Below, in pieces: positions 16,379-23,530 of a stretch of 53,132 nucleotides of DNA (positions are counted from its first letter, which is position 1; every line of letters starts with the position of its first letter). The stretch is from an uncultured Pelagibacteraceae bacterium (GTDB taxonomy: Bacteria; Pseudomonadota; Alphaproteobacteria; Pelagibacterales; Pelagibacteraceae). The notes under the pieces are model-generated. The model was not told where the DNA came from, made no database searches, and saw nothing but the letters and a program-made list of their open reading frames with translations. Location: assembly GCA_902590395.1 (NCBI GenBank), contig CACIWQ010000007.1:1-53132 (forward strand), in the 5' to 3' direction. Position numbers and translations under genes: made by a program.

Positions 16379-17251
16379 ATGACAAAAAACAAACTAGCAA
16401 TAATAGGTGGGAGTGGGCTTTATGATATAGAGGGGATGCAAAATCCAAAATGGAAATCTATATCAACTCCATGGGGAAAACCTTCCGATCAAATATTAAA
16501 TTTAAAATATAAAGGAAAAGAAGTTTGCTTTTTACCTCGTCATGCAAGAGGTCACAAAATTTCACCATCAAATATAAACTTCAGAGCTAACATAGATGCT
16601 TTAAAACAATTAGGTGTTACTGATATTATTTCTGTATCTGCGGTGGGCTCATTAAAGGAGGATTTGCCACCAGGAAAATTTGTAATAGTTGATCAGTTCA
16701 TAGATAGAACCTTTGCAAGAAAAAAAACTTTTTTTGATGAAGATATTGTTGCACATGTTTCAATGGCCCATCCAACATCAAATGGTTTAATGAATGCCTG
16801 CGAAGAAGCAATAAAGAAAGAGAAAATTGAATATCAAAGAGGAGGTACCTATGTTGTTATGGAAGGTCCTCAATTTTCAACACTAGCCGAATCTAATTTA
16901 TATAGATCTTGGAAAGCTGATGTTATTGGAATGACAAATATGCCTGAAGCAAAATTAGCTAGAGAAGCAGAGATTAGATATGCATCAGTATCAATGGTTA
17001 CTGATTATGATTGCTGGCACCCAGACCATGAAAACGTTGATGTTCAAACAGTTATTAAAGTTTTACTAGGTAATGCTGCCAAAGCAAAAAATATGGTTAA
17101 AAATATTATAGAAAATTTTGAAAATCATATAGATCCTAAAGACCCTACAAACAATTGTTTGGATGTAGCAATTATTACAGCTCCAGAAAAAAGATCTAAA
17201 AAGACAATTAAAAAATTAAAAACAATAGCAGGAAGAGTATTAAAGAAATGA
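16379..17251 (+). CDS. mtnP: S-methyl-5'-thioadenosine phosphorylase
   Basis: A 290-residue phosphorylase of the PNP/MTAP family. It splits methylthioadenosine (and usually 5'-deoxyadenosine) with phosphate into adenine and 5-methylthioribose-1-phosphate. Motifs are I-I-G-G-S-G-L-Y-D for phosphate binding, P-R-H-A-R-G-H-K-I-S-P-S, V-S-A-V-G-S-L, M-E-G-P-Q-F-S-T and the base-binding M-V-T-D-Y-D-C-W. The T-D-Y-D-C-W form is that of MTAP and not guanosine/inosine-type PNP. It is the first gene of an operon with mtnA and the Ldh2-type reductase. Its stop overlaps the ATG of a 19-codon mini-ORF. Confidence 0.95.
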   Translation: MTKNKLAIIGGSGLYDIEGMQNPKWKSISTPWGKPSDQILNLKYKGKEVCFLPRHARGHKISPSNINFRANIDALKQLGVTDIISVSAVGSLKEDLPPGKFVIVDQFIDRTFARKKTFFDEDIVAHVSMAHPTSNGLMNACEEAIKKEKIEYQRGGTYVVMEGPQFSTLAESNLYRSWKADVIGMTNMPEAKLAREAEIRYASVSMVTDYDCWHPDHENVDVQTVIKVLLGNAAKAKNMVKNIIENFENHIDPKDPTNNCLDVAIITAPEKRSKKTIKKLKTIAGRVLKK

Positions 17252-17307
17252 AAAAAAAACCTGGTGTACTTATAATAGATACAAGGAATACAAAGAACAT
17301 TAAATGA
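17248..17307 (+). other. 19-codon mini-ORF coupling mtnP to mtnA by ATGA overlaps
   Basis: The sequence ATGA at 17248-17251 is both the start of this mini-ORF and the stop of mtnP. ATGA at 17304-17307 is both its stop and the start of mtnA. The peptide would read M-K-K-K-P-G-V-L-I-I-D-T-R and on for 19 residues. It exactly fills the gap and could carry ribosomes from mtnP to mtnA by termination-reinitiation. It may be a true micro-peptide, a pure coupling device, or a remnant of a longer mtnP end; sequence alone does not decide. Confidence 0.35.
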
Positions 17308-18380
17308 AAATAGAAGGAAAAGAATATCGAACAATTTGGTTTGATGAAAAAAACCAAGCTGTGAAAATTATTGATCAGACAAAGCTTCCTCACCAATTTA
17401 TAATTAAAGATCTTAAAACAGTAAAAGATGCAATTAACGCCATCAAAGTTATGGAGGTTAGGGGAGCTCCATTAATAGGTGGAACTGCTGCCTACGGCAT
17501 TGTTTTAGCTATTATGGAAAAAAATGATCCTAATTTTATCAAGAAAAGCTCAGAAGAATTAATTCAATCAAGACCTACAGCGATTAATTTAAAGTGGGCC
17601 GTAGATCGAATGATGAAAAAATTATCAGGGGTTAACAATAACGAATTATTAAAAATAGCTTTAGATGAAGCCAAAGCAATTTGTGAAGAAGATGTTAAAT
17701 TTTGTGAAAATATTGGATTAAATGGATTAAAAATTATTGAAGAAATTTATAATAAAAAGAAAGATAAAGTAAACATTTTAACCCATTGTAATGCGGGTTG
17801 GCTTGCAACAATTAACTGGGGAACAGCAACATCTCCGATATATCACGCTCATAAAAAAGGAATTCCAGTTCATGTTTGGGTAGATGAGACAAGACCAAGA
17901 AATCAAGGAGCGAATCTAACTTCATACGAATTAAACGAAGAGAAAATTCCTAATACAATTATTGCAGATAATACGGGTGGAATATTAATGCAAAGAGGTG
18001 AAGTAGATATGTGCATTGTTGGTACAGACAGAACTCTATCAACAGGTGATGTTGCTAATAAAATCGGAACTTATCTAAAAGCATTAGCTGCTAAAGATAA
18101 TAATGTTCCATTTTATGTTGCTTTACCTAGTTCAACAATTGACTGGAATATAGAAAATTTTAAAGATATTCCAATAGAAGAAAGAAATTCTGAAGAATTA
18201 TCTCATGTTGAAGGATTAGATGAGAATAATAAGGTAAAAAAAGTAAGAATTTATCCTAAAAAAAGTAAGGCAATTAATTTAGCTTTTGATGTTACGCCCG
18301 CAAAATATGTAACAGGATTAATCACAGAGAAAGGTATTTGTGAAGCTTCAAAGCAAGGATTAAAAAAATTATTTAAATGA
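17304..18380 (+). CDS. mtnA: S-methyl-5-thioribose-1-phosphate isomerase
   Basis: A 358-residue isomerase of the eIF2B-related family converting 5-methylthioribose-1-phosphate to 5-methylthioribulose-1-phosphate. Family marks are M-E-V-R-G-A-P-L-I-G (about 50-59), T-H-C-N-A-G with the catalytic Cys162, V-W-V-D-E-T-R-P-R-N-Q-G, and I-V-G-T-D-R with the catalytic Asp242. The N-A-G-W-L-A-T form and the N-K-I-G-T-Y segment are those of true MtnA rather than eIF2B subunits. It follows mtnP and overlaps the next gene by ATGA, so the three are translated together. None of the later Met-salvage genes (mtnB, mtnC, mtnD) is in the window. Confidence 0.95.
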   Translation: MKIEGKEYRTIWFDEKNQAVKIIDQTKLPHQFIIKDLKTVKDAINAIKVMEVRGAPLIGGTAAYGIVLAIMEKNDPNFIKKSSEELIQSRPTAINLKWAVDRMMKKLSGVNNNELLKIALDEAKAICEEDVKFCENIGLNGLKIIEEIYNKKKDKVNILTHCNAGWLATINWGTATSPIYHAHKKGIPVHVWVDETRPRNQGANLTSYELNEEKIPNTIIADNTGGILMQRGEVDMCIVGTDRTLSTGDVANKIGTYLKALAAKDNNVPFYVALPSSTIDWNIENFKDIPIEERNSEELSHVEGLDENNKVKKVRIYPKKSKAINLAFDVTPAKYVTGLITEKGICEASKQGLKKLFK

Positions 18381-19381
18381 GCACTATTTCTTTATCATTA
18401 GATGAAATTTACGATTTAGCTAAAAAAACATTACTTTCTAATGGATGTGATGAAGAAAATGCAAATATTTTATCAGATACAATAATGCGTGCAGAAAGGG
18501 ACGGTTCTCATTCACACGGTTTATTTAGATTGCCAGCATATGTTGCTGCTTTAAAAAGTAAAAAAGTTAACGGTAAAGCGAGGCCTGAAGTAAAAAAAAT
18601 ATCACCAAGCGTCATTAAAGTTTTAGGTAATAATGCTTTTGCGCCAATGGTATTAAAATTCGGTCTACCTGCATTAGTTAAATTAGCAAAAGAAACTGGA
18701 GTTGCAGTTTTAGCTATTACAAATTCACATCATATGGCTGCCATGTGGCCTGAGACAGAAGCTGTTGCAGAATCTGGATTAGTTAGTTTTGCATGCACAT
18801 CATACATGCCAATGGTAGCTCCAGCAGGTGCCAAAAAAGCATTGTTTGGAACTAACCCAATTTCATTTGCATGGCCACGTCCAGGAAAAACTCCTCTTGT
18901 TTATGATATGGCAACAGCAGCTATGGCCATGGGAGATGTTATGGTTGCTGCAAGAGATGGACATAAAGTACCCTTGGGAACAGGTTTAAATAAAGATGGA
19001 AAAGAAACAACCGATCCAAAAGAAATTATAAAAGGCAGTGGAGGTGTATTACTTCCTTTTGGTGGTTATAAAGGTTCAGCAATTGCTATGATGGTAGAAT
19101 TACTTGCCGGAGCATTAGTTGGAGATAATTTTAGTTATGAAACTGCTGAAAAAGATAATAAAGATGGAGGACCACCAAGTGGCGGGGAATTCATTTTAGC
19201 AATTTCTCCAGAAAAAGTAGCCGGCTCAGGTTGGGAAAAACATTCTGAAGAATTTTTTGCAAAAATGAAATCTATGGATGGAATTCGTTTACCAGGAGAA
19301 AGAAGACATAAAAATCGTTTAGACAAAGGCCCAAGAAAAATAAATAAAGAATTAATTGAAAAAATTAAAAAGTTATCTTAA
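18377..19381 (+). CDS. Ldh2/DpkA-type NAD(P)H-dependent reductase
   Basis: A 334-residue member of the malate/L-lactate dehydrogenase-2 family, which is unrelated to classical Rossmann dehydrogenases. It has the catalytic D-G-S-H-S-H-G near residues 42-48 and the S-H-H-M-A-A-M-W-P motif (about 117-125). The second motif is characteristic of delta1-pyrroline-/delta1-piperideine-2-carboxylate reductases (DpkA/ProM) rather than malate or ureidoglycolate enzymes. P-F-G-G-Y-K-G-S and the C-terminal L-P-G-E-R-R complete the fold. It overlaps mtnA by 4 nt, so it is expressed with the methylthioadenosine genes. Its end overlaps the convergent aldolase/SDR by 9 nt. Whether it handles a cyclic imino acid or a sulfur-containing keto acid here is open. 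Confidence 0.85.
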   Translation: MSTISLSLDEIYDLAKKTLLSNGCDEENANILSDTIMRAERDGSHSHGLFRLPAYVAALKSKKVNGKARPEVKKISPSVIKVLGNNAFAPMVLKFGLPALVKLAKETGVAVLAITNSHHMAAMWPETEAVAESGLVSFACTSYMPMVAPAGAKKALFGTNPISFAWPRPGKTPLVYDMATAAMAMGDVMVAARDGHKVPLGTGLNKDGKETTDPKEIIKGSGGVLLPFGGYKGSAIAMMVELLAGALVGDNFSYETAEKDNKDGGPPSGGEFILAISPEKVAGSGWEKHSEEFFAKMKSMDGIRLPGERRHKNRLDKGPRKINKELIEKIKKLS

Positions 19382-21412
19382 AGAAGCTGCTATATTACCA
19401 CCATCAACTGTTAGTACAGCTCCAGTAGTTTTTTTGGAAGTTGCTAAATGGAAAAATGCTTTAGCCACGTCTTCAGCTTTAACTTCATTTAATAATAAAT
19501 TTCCTTTCATATAATCATCTGTAGACACGTCTCTTGCCTTTGCTCTAGTTTTAATCATCTTGTCCGTCATTAAACCACTTCTAATTCTATCTGCGTTTAC
19601 ACCATTAGATCTGATTCCATACGATCCATAATCAACTGCGTATTGTTTACATAAACTAAGTAGAGCTGATTTAGGGAGACCATAAGGACCAAAGTTTTTT
19701 CCAGGATTTACTGATTGTTTTGAAATATTGAAAAGCAAACAGCCATTGATATTTTGTTTTTTCATTATTTTAACTGCTTCAGAAGCACAGTTTTGATGAG
19801 AAAAGAAATTTATTTCAAAGCTTTTTCTTAAAATTTCATCACTAACATCACCTATTGAACCTCCAGGAGCCGTTCCCGCGTTTGAAATCAAAATATCAAT
19901 ACCTCCAAATCTTTCACAAATTTTTTTGAAAGCTTTTTTTACACTTTTTTTACTTGTGACATCACAATGAATACAAAGATCTTTAATTTTGGATTGTACT
20001 TCTGTTAAACGGTTTAAATTATTATCAAGCAAAACTACTTCAGCTCCATAACTCTTAAACATTTTATAAGTTTCGAAGCCTATAGTTCCAGTGCTACCAG
20101 TAACAACAACCACGTTACCTTCGAGAAGTTTTTTCTTCTTTTTAATTTTTGCTTGCTCTAAGGACCAATATTCGACATCAAAAAGATCTTTTTCTGGAAT
20201 AAATTTGTAACTAGACGTTTCTTCCACAGAAGAAATTACTCTTGCATTAGTTTCAGTCAAATCTCCAGCAATTTTTGCAGCATTTAAATCTTTACCAACG
20301 CTAAACATGCCAACATTTTGTACTAAAATAACTCTTGGAGAAGTATCCAGCATCATCTTTTTTTCTTTGGATTTTTTATGATTTACATTGAAATAGTTAA
20401 TATATTTTTTACGATAATTCTCAAAAGCTTTTTTAGCTATCTTTTTAAAATCTTCTACTGAAGAATTTTTTTTAGGAGTAATTATTAATGGAAATGGTTT
20501 TACTCTAATTACGTGATCAGGTGTAGCCGTTCCCTTAGAGGAATAAGCTTTGACATTTTTTCCATTTATAAAATATTTTAAATGTTTATTTAGTCTATAA
20601 TTAATAACAAATTTTTGATCTTTATTTTCAGATAAAAGTCCTCGTAATATTGGAGCGACTTCATCAGGGTTAAATTTTGTAGAGAATTTTTTAATTTGCT
20701 TAATTTTTTTAGTCTTTAATTTTTTAATAGTATTTTCAGCTTTAGAAACATACTTTATCATTAAATCGTATGCTTCTTTGCACTCATTAGCGAAAGTAAA
20801 AATTCCATGGTTCATTAATATTAAGCAGTTTATTTTAGGATTTTTAGAATAAACCTCATGAATTTTTTTTGCTAACATGAAACCTGGCATCACATATGGA
20901 ACAATACTAACTTTATCACCAAAGATTTTTTTGCATAGATTCAATCCACCGGGCCTATTAGTTATATTAAGTACGGCATCTGCATGCGTATGATCTACAT
21001 ATTTAAAGGGTAAAAAAGCATGCAAAAATGTTTCTACAGAAGGATTTGGTGATTTAACATCAATAAGGTTTCTTTTTTGATACGCAACCATATCTTCATC
21101 AGACAAATATTTTTTATTTTTTAGAGACAGCAAAGGTTCAAGTTTGACTGCTGGAAGTCCTGGAGGCTCTATATCAGCCATGTCCCATCCACTTCCTTTT
21201 ACGCATAAGACTTTATATTTTTTTCCATCGATGTCTTTTATTGTTGTTTTAACAGAAGTATTTCCGCCACCATGCAGAACCAATTCTTTATTTCTTCCCA
21301 GTAGGCGAGTCGTATAGACTCTTAGCGCTAAATCTGTAGTAAAACCAAGCTTTTTGTACTTTTTTATATATTTTTTTGCAATATTTTTTGACCAATTATT
21401 TTTCAAAATCAA
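19373..21412 (-). CDS. Bifunctional class II aldolase / short-chain dehydrogenase fusion
   Basis: A 679-residue two-domain enzyme. Residues about 20-230 are a zinc-dependent class II aldolase: G-G-G-N-T-S, catalytic Glu127, D-H-T-H-A-D-A-V-L (His141/His143) and M-N-H-G-I-F-T (His202). Residues about 430-679 are an SDR: V-T-G-S-T-G-T-I-G (437-445), N-A-G (511-513), Ser564, Tyr577 and Lys581. The layout is that of rhamnulose-1-phosphate aldolase/lactaldehyde dehydrogenase (RhaEW/YuxG type), but no rhamnose catabolic genes are here. Neighbours mtnP and mtnA suggest methylthioribulose-1-phosphate or 5-deoxyribulose-1-phosphate as substrate, giving DHAP. No in-frame ATG exists near the start, so TTG at 21412 (or the TTG two codons on) is used. 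Confidence 0.88.
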   Translation of the reverse strand: MILKNNWSKNIAKKYIKKYKKLGFTTDLALRVYTTRLLGRNKELVLHGGGNTSVKTTIKDIDGKKYKVLCVKGSGWDMADIEPPGLPAVKLEPLLSLKNKKYLSDEDMVAYQKRNLIDVKSPNPSVETFLHAFLPFKYVDHTHADAVLNITNRPGGLNLCKKIFGDKVSIVPYVMPGFMLAKKIHEVYSKNPKINCLILMNHGIFTFANECKEAYDLMIKYVSKAENTIKKLKTKKIKQIKKFSTKFNPDEVAPILRGLLSENKDQKFVINYRLNKHLKYFINGKNVKAYSSKGTATPDHVIRVKPFPLIITPKKNSSVEDFKKIAKKAFENYRKKYINYFNVNHKKSKEKKMMLDTSPRVILVQNVGMFSVGKDLNAAKIAGDLTETNARVISSVEETSSYKFIPEKDLFDVEYWSLEQAKIKKKKKLLEGNVVVVTGSTGTIGFETYKMFKSYGAEVVLLDNNLNRLTEVQSKIKDLCIHCDVTSKKSVKKAFKKICERFGGIDILISNAGTAPGGSIGDVSDEILRKSFEINFFSHQNCASEAVKIMKKQNINGCLLFNISKQSVNPGKNFGPYGLPKSALLSLCKQYAVDYGSYGIRSNGVNADRIRSGLMTDKMIKTRAKARDVSTDDYMKGNLLLNEVKAEDVAKAFFHLATSKKTTGAVLTVDGGNIAASLR

Positions 21413-21429
21413 ACTCCATAAACTTATTC

Positions 21430-21469
21430 ACAACTAATTTTTAATTATTTAACACTAATTTTTAGTTGT
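21430..21469. promoter_or_regulatory. Repeat-rich divergent control region, possible operator
   Basis: Between the aldolase/SDR gene and speD-speE lie an inverted repeat, ACAACTAA (21430-21437) with TTAGTTGT (21462-21469), and an 11-bp direct repeat ACTAATTTTTA at 21433-21443 and 21454-21464. The direct repeat has a 21-bp period, two helical turns. This could be a binding site for a regulator shared by both genes. The low complexity of the region makes chance repeats likely, so it is tentative. Confidence 0.35.
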
Positions 21470-21493
21470 AAAAAATAAAATAACAAGTATAAA
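21466..21493 (+). promoter_or_regulatory. Candidate promoter for speD-speE
   Basis: TTGTAA (21466-21471) and TATAAA (21488-21493) are separated by 16 nt, giving a leader of about 18 nt before the ATG at 21518. The -35 overlaps the right arm of the inverted repeat at 21462-21469, so a protein bound there would repress. Confidence 0.45.
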
Positions 21494-21517
21494 AAATATA
21501 TAGAGAGTCGGGAAAAA

Positions 21518-22561
21518 ATGAAAAAAGTTGGAGAACACGTAACGATAGATTTTTTAGGAGTAAAAAAGGATTACACTCCGGATTTTTACAATAAAGTTAT
21601 ATATAAAATAGCGAAAAAGGCTAGAATCGAGGTACTAAATATCTCTGAGAAGGTATTTAAACCGCAAGGGTATACTTGTGTTGCTCTTTTAGCTGAAAGC
21701 CATATGAGTTTTCATACTTTTCCAGAAAGAGGTGTGATTAGTTTCGACTTTTTCACATGTGGAAAAATATCTCCAACAGCAGCTTTAGATATATTAAAAA
21801 GTGAAATTAAGCATGAAAGAGCTGTAGTTAGAAGCTTTGATAGAAGTAACAAAGGTTTATATGAAGATATATATAGTACACCGGGACACCAAAAATTTTA
21901 CATTGTTAATGACGTATTAGAAAATTTTGTATCAAAAGTTGGACAGCATATCGAAATAATGAAATTGGAAGAATTTGGTAATGCTCTATTTATAGATAGT
22001 GAATTACAGGTTGCAGAGAAAGATGAAAAAAAATATAGCGGACAATTTGTTAATTCCGCTTTAAGTCTATCCAAAGATAATTCTAGCGCAGCAATTATTG
22101 GCGGCGGAGATGGCGGTGTAGCAAGAGAACTGTTGTCTAAGGGATTTGACTTAATTGATTGGTATGAGCTAGATCCCGAAGTGGTAAAAGTTTGCCAAAA
22201 ACATCTTCCAAAAATTTGTGGAGATGTTAAGGCAAATAATAGAGTAAAAACTTTTTGGGGGGACGCTTTTGAAAGTATTAAAAAAGTTAAAGACTCAAAA
22301 TATGACAAAATTTTTGTAGATCTAAACGATGATCAGTTTTGCATAGATCTAGCTGCAAAAAATATGAAAAGTTTAAAAAGAATTTTAAAGCCTGGTGGAG
22401 TAATAACTGCACAAGTAGGAACTTTATCGAAAAAGCCCAAACAGGTTAATAATTGGCTAAAAGTCCTTTCAGATAACTTTGGTAACTCTAAATTGGATGA
22501 AGTGGTGATACCAAGCTTTGATTGTCGTTGGAATTTTGCGTCTTCTATAATGAATTCCTAA
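21518..22561 (+). CDS. S-adenosylmethionine decarboxylase - spermidine synthase fusion
   Basis: A 347-residue fusion of SpeD and SpeE. Residues 1-120 are a short prokaryotic AdoMet decarboxylase: L-L-A-E-S-H with self-cleavage between Glu60 and Ser61 (giving the pyruvoyl group), F-H-T-F-P-E with His66, and F-F-T-C-G with Cys81. Residues about 125-347 are an aminopropyltransferase with I-I-G-G-G-D-G-G (193-200) and the catalytic D-L-N-D (Asp268, Asp271). It would make spermidine from putrescine and decarboxylated AdoMet, releasing methylthioadenosine. The segment at 169-177 (E-K-K-Y-S-G-Q-F-V) stands where spermidine synthases usually have a Y-H-E motif, so the amine specificity may differ. 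Such fusions are known in several bacteria. Confidence 0.92.
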   Translation: MKKVGEHVTIDFLGVKKDYTPDFYNKVIYKIAKKARIEVLNISEKVFKPQGYTCVALLAESHMSFHTFPERGVISFDFFTCGKISPTAALDILKSEIKHERAVVRSFDRSNKGLYEDIYSTPGHQKFYIVNDVLENFVSKVGQHIEIMKLEEFGNALFIDSELQVAEKDEKKYSGQFVNSALSLSKDNSSAAIIGGGDGGVARELLSKGFDLIDWYELDPEVVKVCQKHLPKICGDVKANNRVKTFWGDAFESIKKVKDSKYDKIFVDLNDDQFCIDLAAKNMKSLKRILKPGGVITAQVGTLSKKPKQVNNWLKVLSDNFGNSKLDEVVIPSFDCRWNFASSIMNS

Positions 22562-22591
22562 ATAATACAACTATTTCACGTATTATTTTTT
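22561..22591 (+). terminator. Weak hairpin plus T-run after speD-speE
   Basis: AATAATAC (22561-22568) pairs with GTATTATT (22580-22587) across an 11-nt loop and is followed by four more T. The stem is almost all A-T, so it would be a weak Rho-independent terminator. Position right at the stop codon fits the role. Confidence 0.35.
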
Positions 22592-22652
22592 CTGGAATAA
22601 TCTTTTTTTTAATCCTACTATTACAAATATTTATTTATAAGGGGGAAAAAAT

Positions 22653-23483
22653 ATGAAAAACATATTTAAATTTTTTCTATCTTCTATTGCTGCATTGGGA
22701 ATTCTAATTTCTAGTGCCCAGGCGGACAGTATAAGAATAGGAACAGAAGGTGCTTACCCACCATGGAATGCAAAAGATGAGTCTGGAAAATTAATTGGTT
22801 TTGAAGTTGAACTTGCTAATTGGCTTTGCATATACATGAAAGCAGATTGTACTCTTGTGGAACAAGATTGGGATGGAATGATTCCAGGATTGATTATGAG
22901 AAAGTATGATGCAATCATGGCCGGAATGTCAATTACTGATGAGAGAATGAAAACTATTAACTTTTCTCAAGGTTATGCAGACGAAGTTGCTTCTTTAGCT
23001 GTAATGAAGGGTTCACCTCTTGAAGGAATGGATACTCCTAAAGCTATAAATTTATCTACTGGTGGCGGAAATGCTAAGAAAGCGTTAAAAACTTTGACAG
23101 CAGCGCTAGCAGGAAAAACTATTGGTGTTCAAACAGCAACTATACACCAAAATTTTTTAGAATCTGGAGATGTGGGTAGCGTAAAAGTAAGAACTTACAA
23201 AACTCAAGATGAAGTAAATTTAGATTTGGCTGCAGGAAGAATAGACGCGGCATTAGCAGCGGCAGTAGCTTTTACTGATTATGCTGAAAAATCTGGAAAA
23301 CCAGTTGTACTAGTTGGACCAACTTTTTCTGGAGGAGCATTTGGTAATGGTGTTGGCGTAGGTATAAGAAAAGATGATACTGATCTTTTGAAAAGATTTA
23401 ATAACGCCATTAATACTGCAAGAAAAAATGGAAAAATTAGCGAACTAGCCACCAAGTGGTTTGGCTTTGACGCTTCAATGTAA
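22653..23483 (+). CDS. Polar amino-acid ABC transporter, periplasmic binding protein
   Basis: A 276-residue solute-binding protein of family 3. Residues 1-24 form a Sec signal peptide (K-N-I-F-K, hydrophobic core, A-Q-A cleavage). The mature part begins with I-R-I-G-T-E-G-A-Y-P-P-W and has the family signature G-F-E-V-E-L-A-N-W-L-C, then D-W-D-G-M-I-P-G-L and the M-A-G-M-S-I-T-D-E-R ligand motif. The pattern is closest to arginine/lysine/ornithine/octopine binding proteins, but the ligand cannot be fixed. A strong AGGGGGA ribosome site precedes the ATG, and a perfect hairpin follows the stop, so this subunit is probably made in excess. Confidence 0.92.
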   Translation: MKNIFKFFLSSIAALGILISSAQADSIRIGTEGAYPPWNAKDESGKLIGFEVELANWLCIYMKADCTLVEQDWDGMIPGLIMRKYDAIMAGMSITDERMKTINFSQGYADEVASLAVMKGSPLEGMDTPKAINLSTGGGNAKKALKTLTAALAGKTIGVQTATIHQNFLESGDVGSVKVRTYKTQDEVNLDLAAGRIDAALAAAVAFTDYAEKSGKPVVLVGPTFSGGAFGNGVGVGIRKDDTDLLKRFNNAINTARKNGKISELATKWFGFDASM

Positions 23484-23492
23484 TAATTTAAT

Positions 23493-23527
23493 TTTTAAGG
23501 CGATAGCTTAACTCTATCGCCTTAAAA
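23493..23527 (+). promoter_or_regulatory. Perfect 14-bp intercistronic hairpin after the binding-protein gene
   Basis: The 14 bases from 23493 (TTTTAAGGCGATAG) pair without mismatch with 23514-23527 across a 7-nt loop (CTTAACT). It starts 9 nt after the binding-protein stop and ends 3 nt before the permease ATG, so it covers the permease ribosome site. There is no long T-run behind it. The likely effect is to protect the upstream mRNA from 3' decay and to lower permease translation, giving many binding proteins per membrane complex. Partial termination is the alternative. Confidence 0.75.
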
Positions 23528-23530
23528 TCT

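Noticed and set aside
22562-22652. Riboswitch or long leader before the ABC binding-protein gene
   Set aside because: The 91 nt hold only a weak A-T stem and a ribosome site; no recognisable aptamer core.
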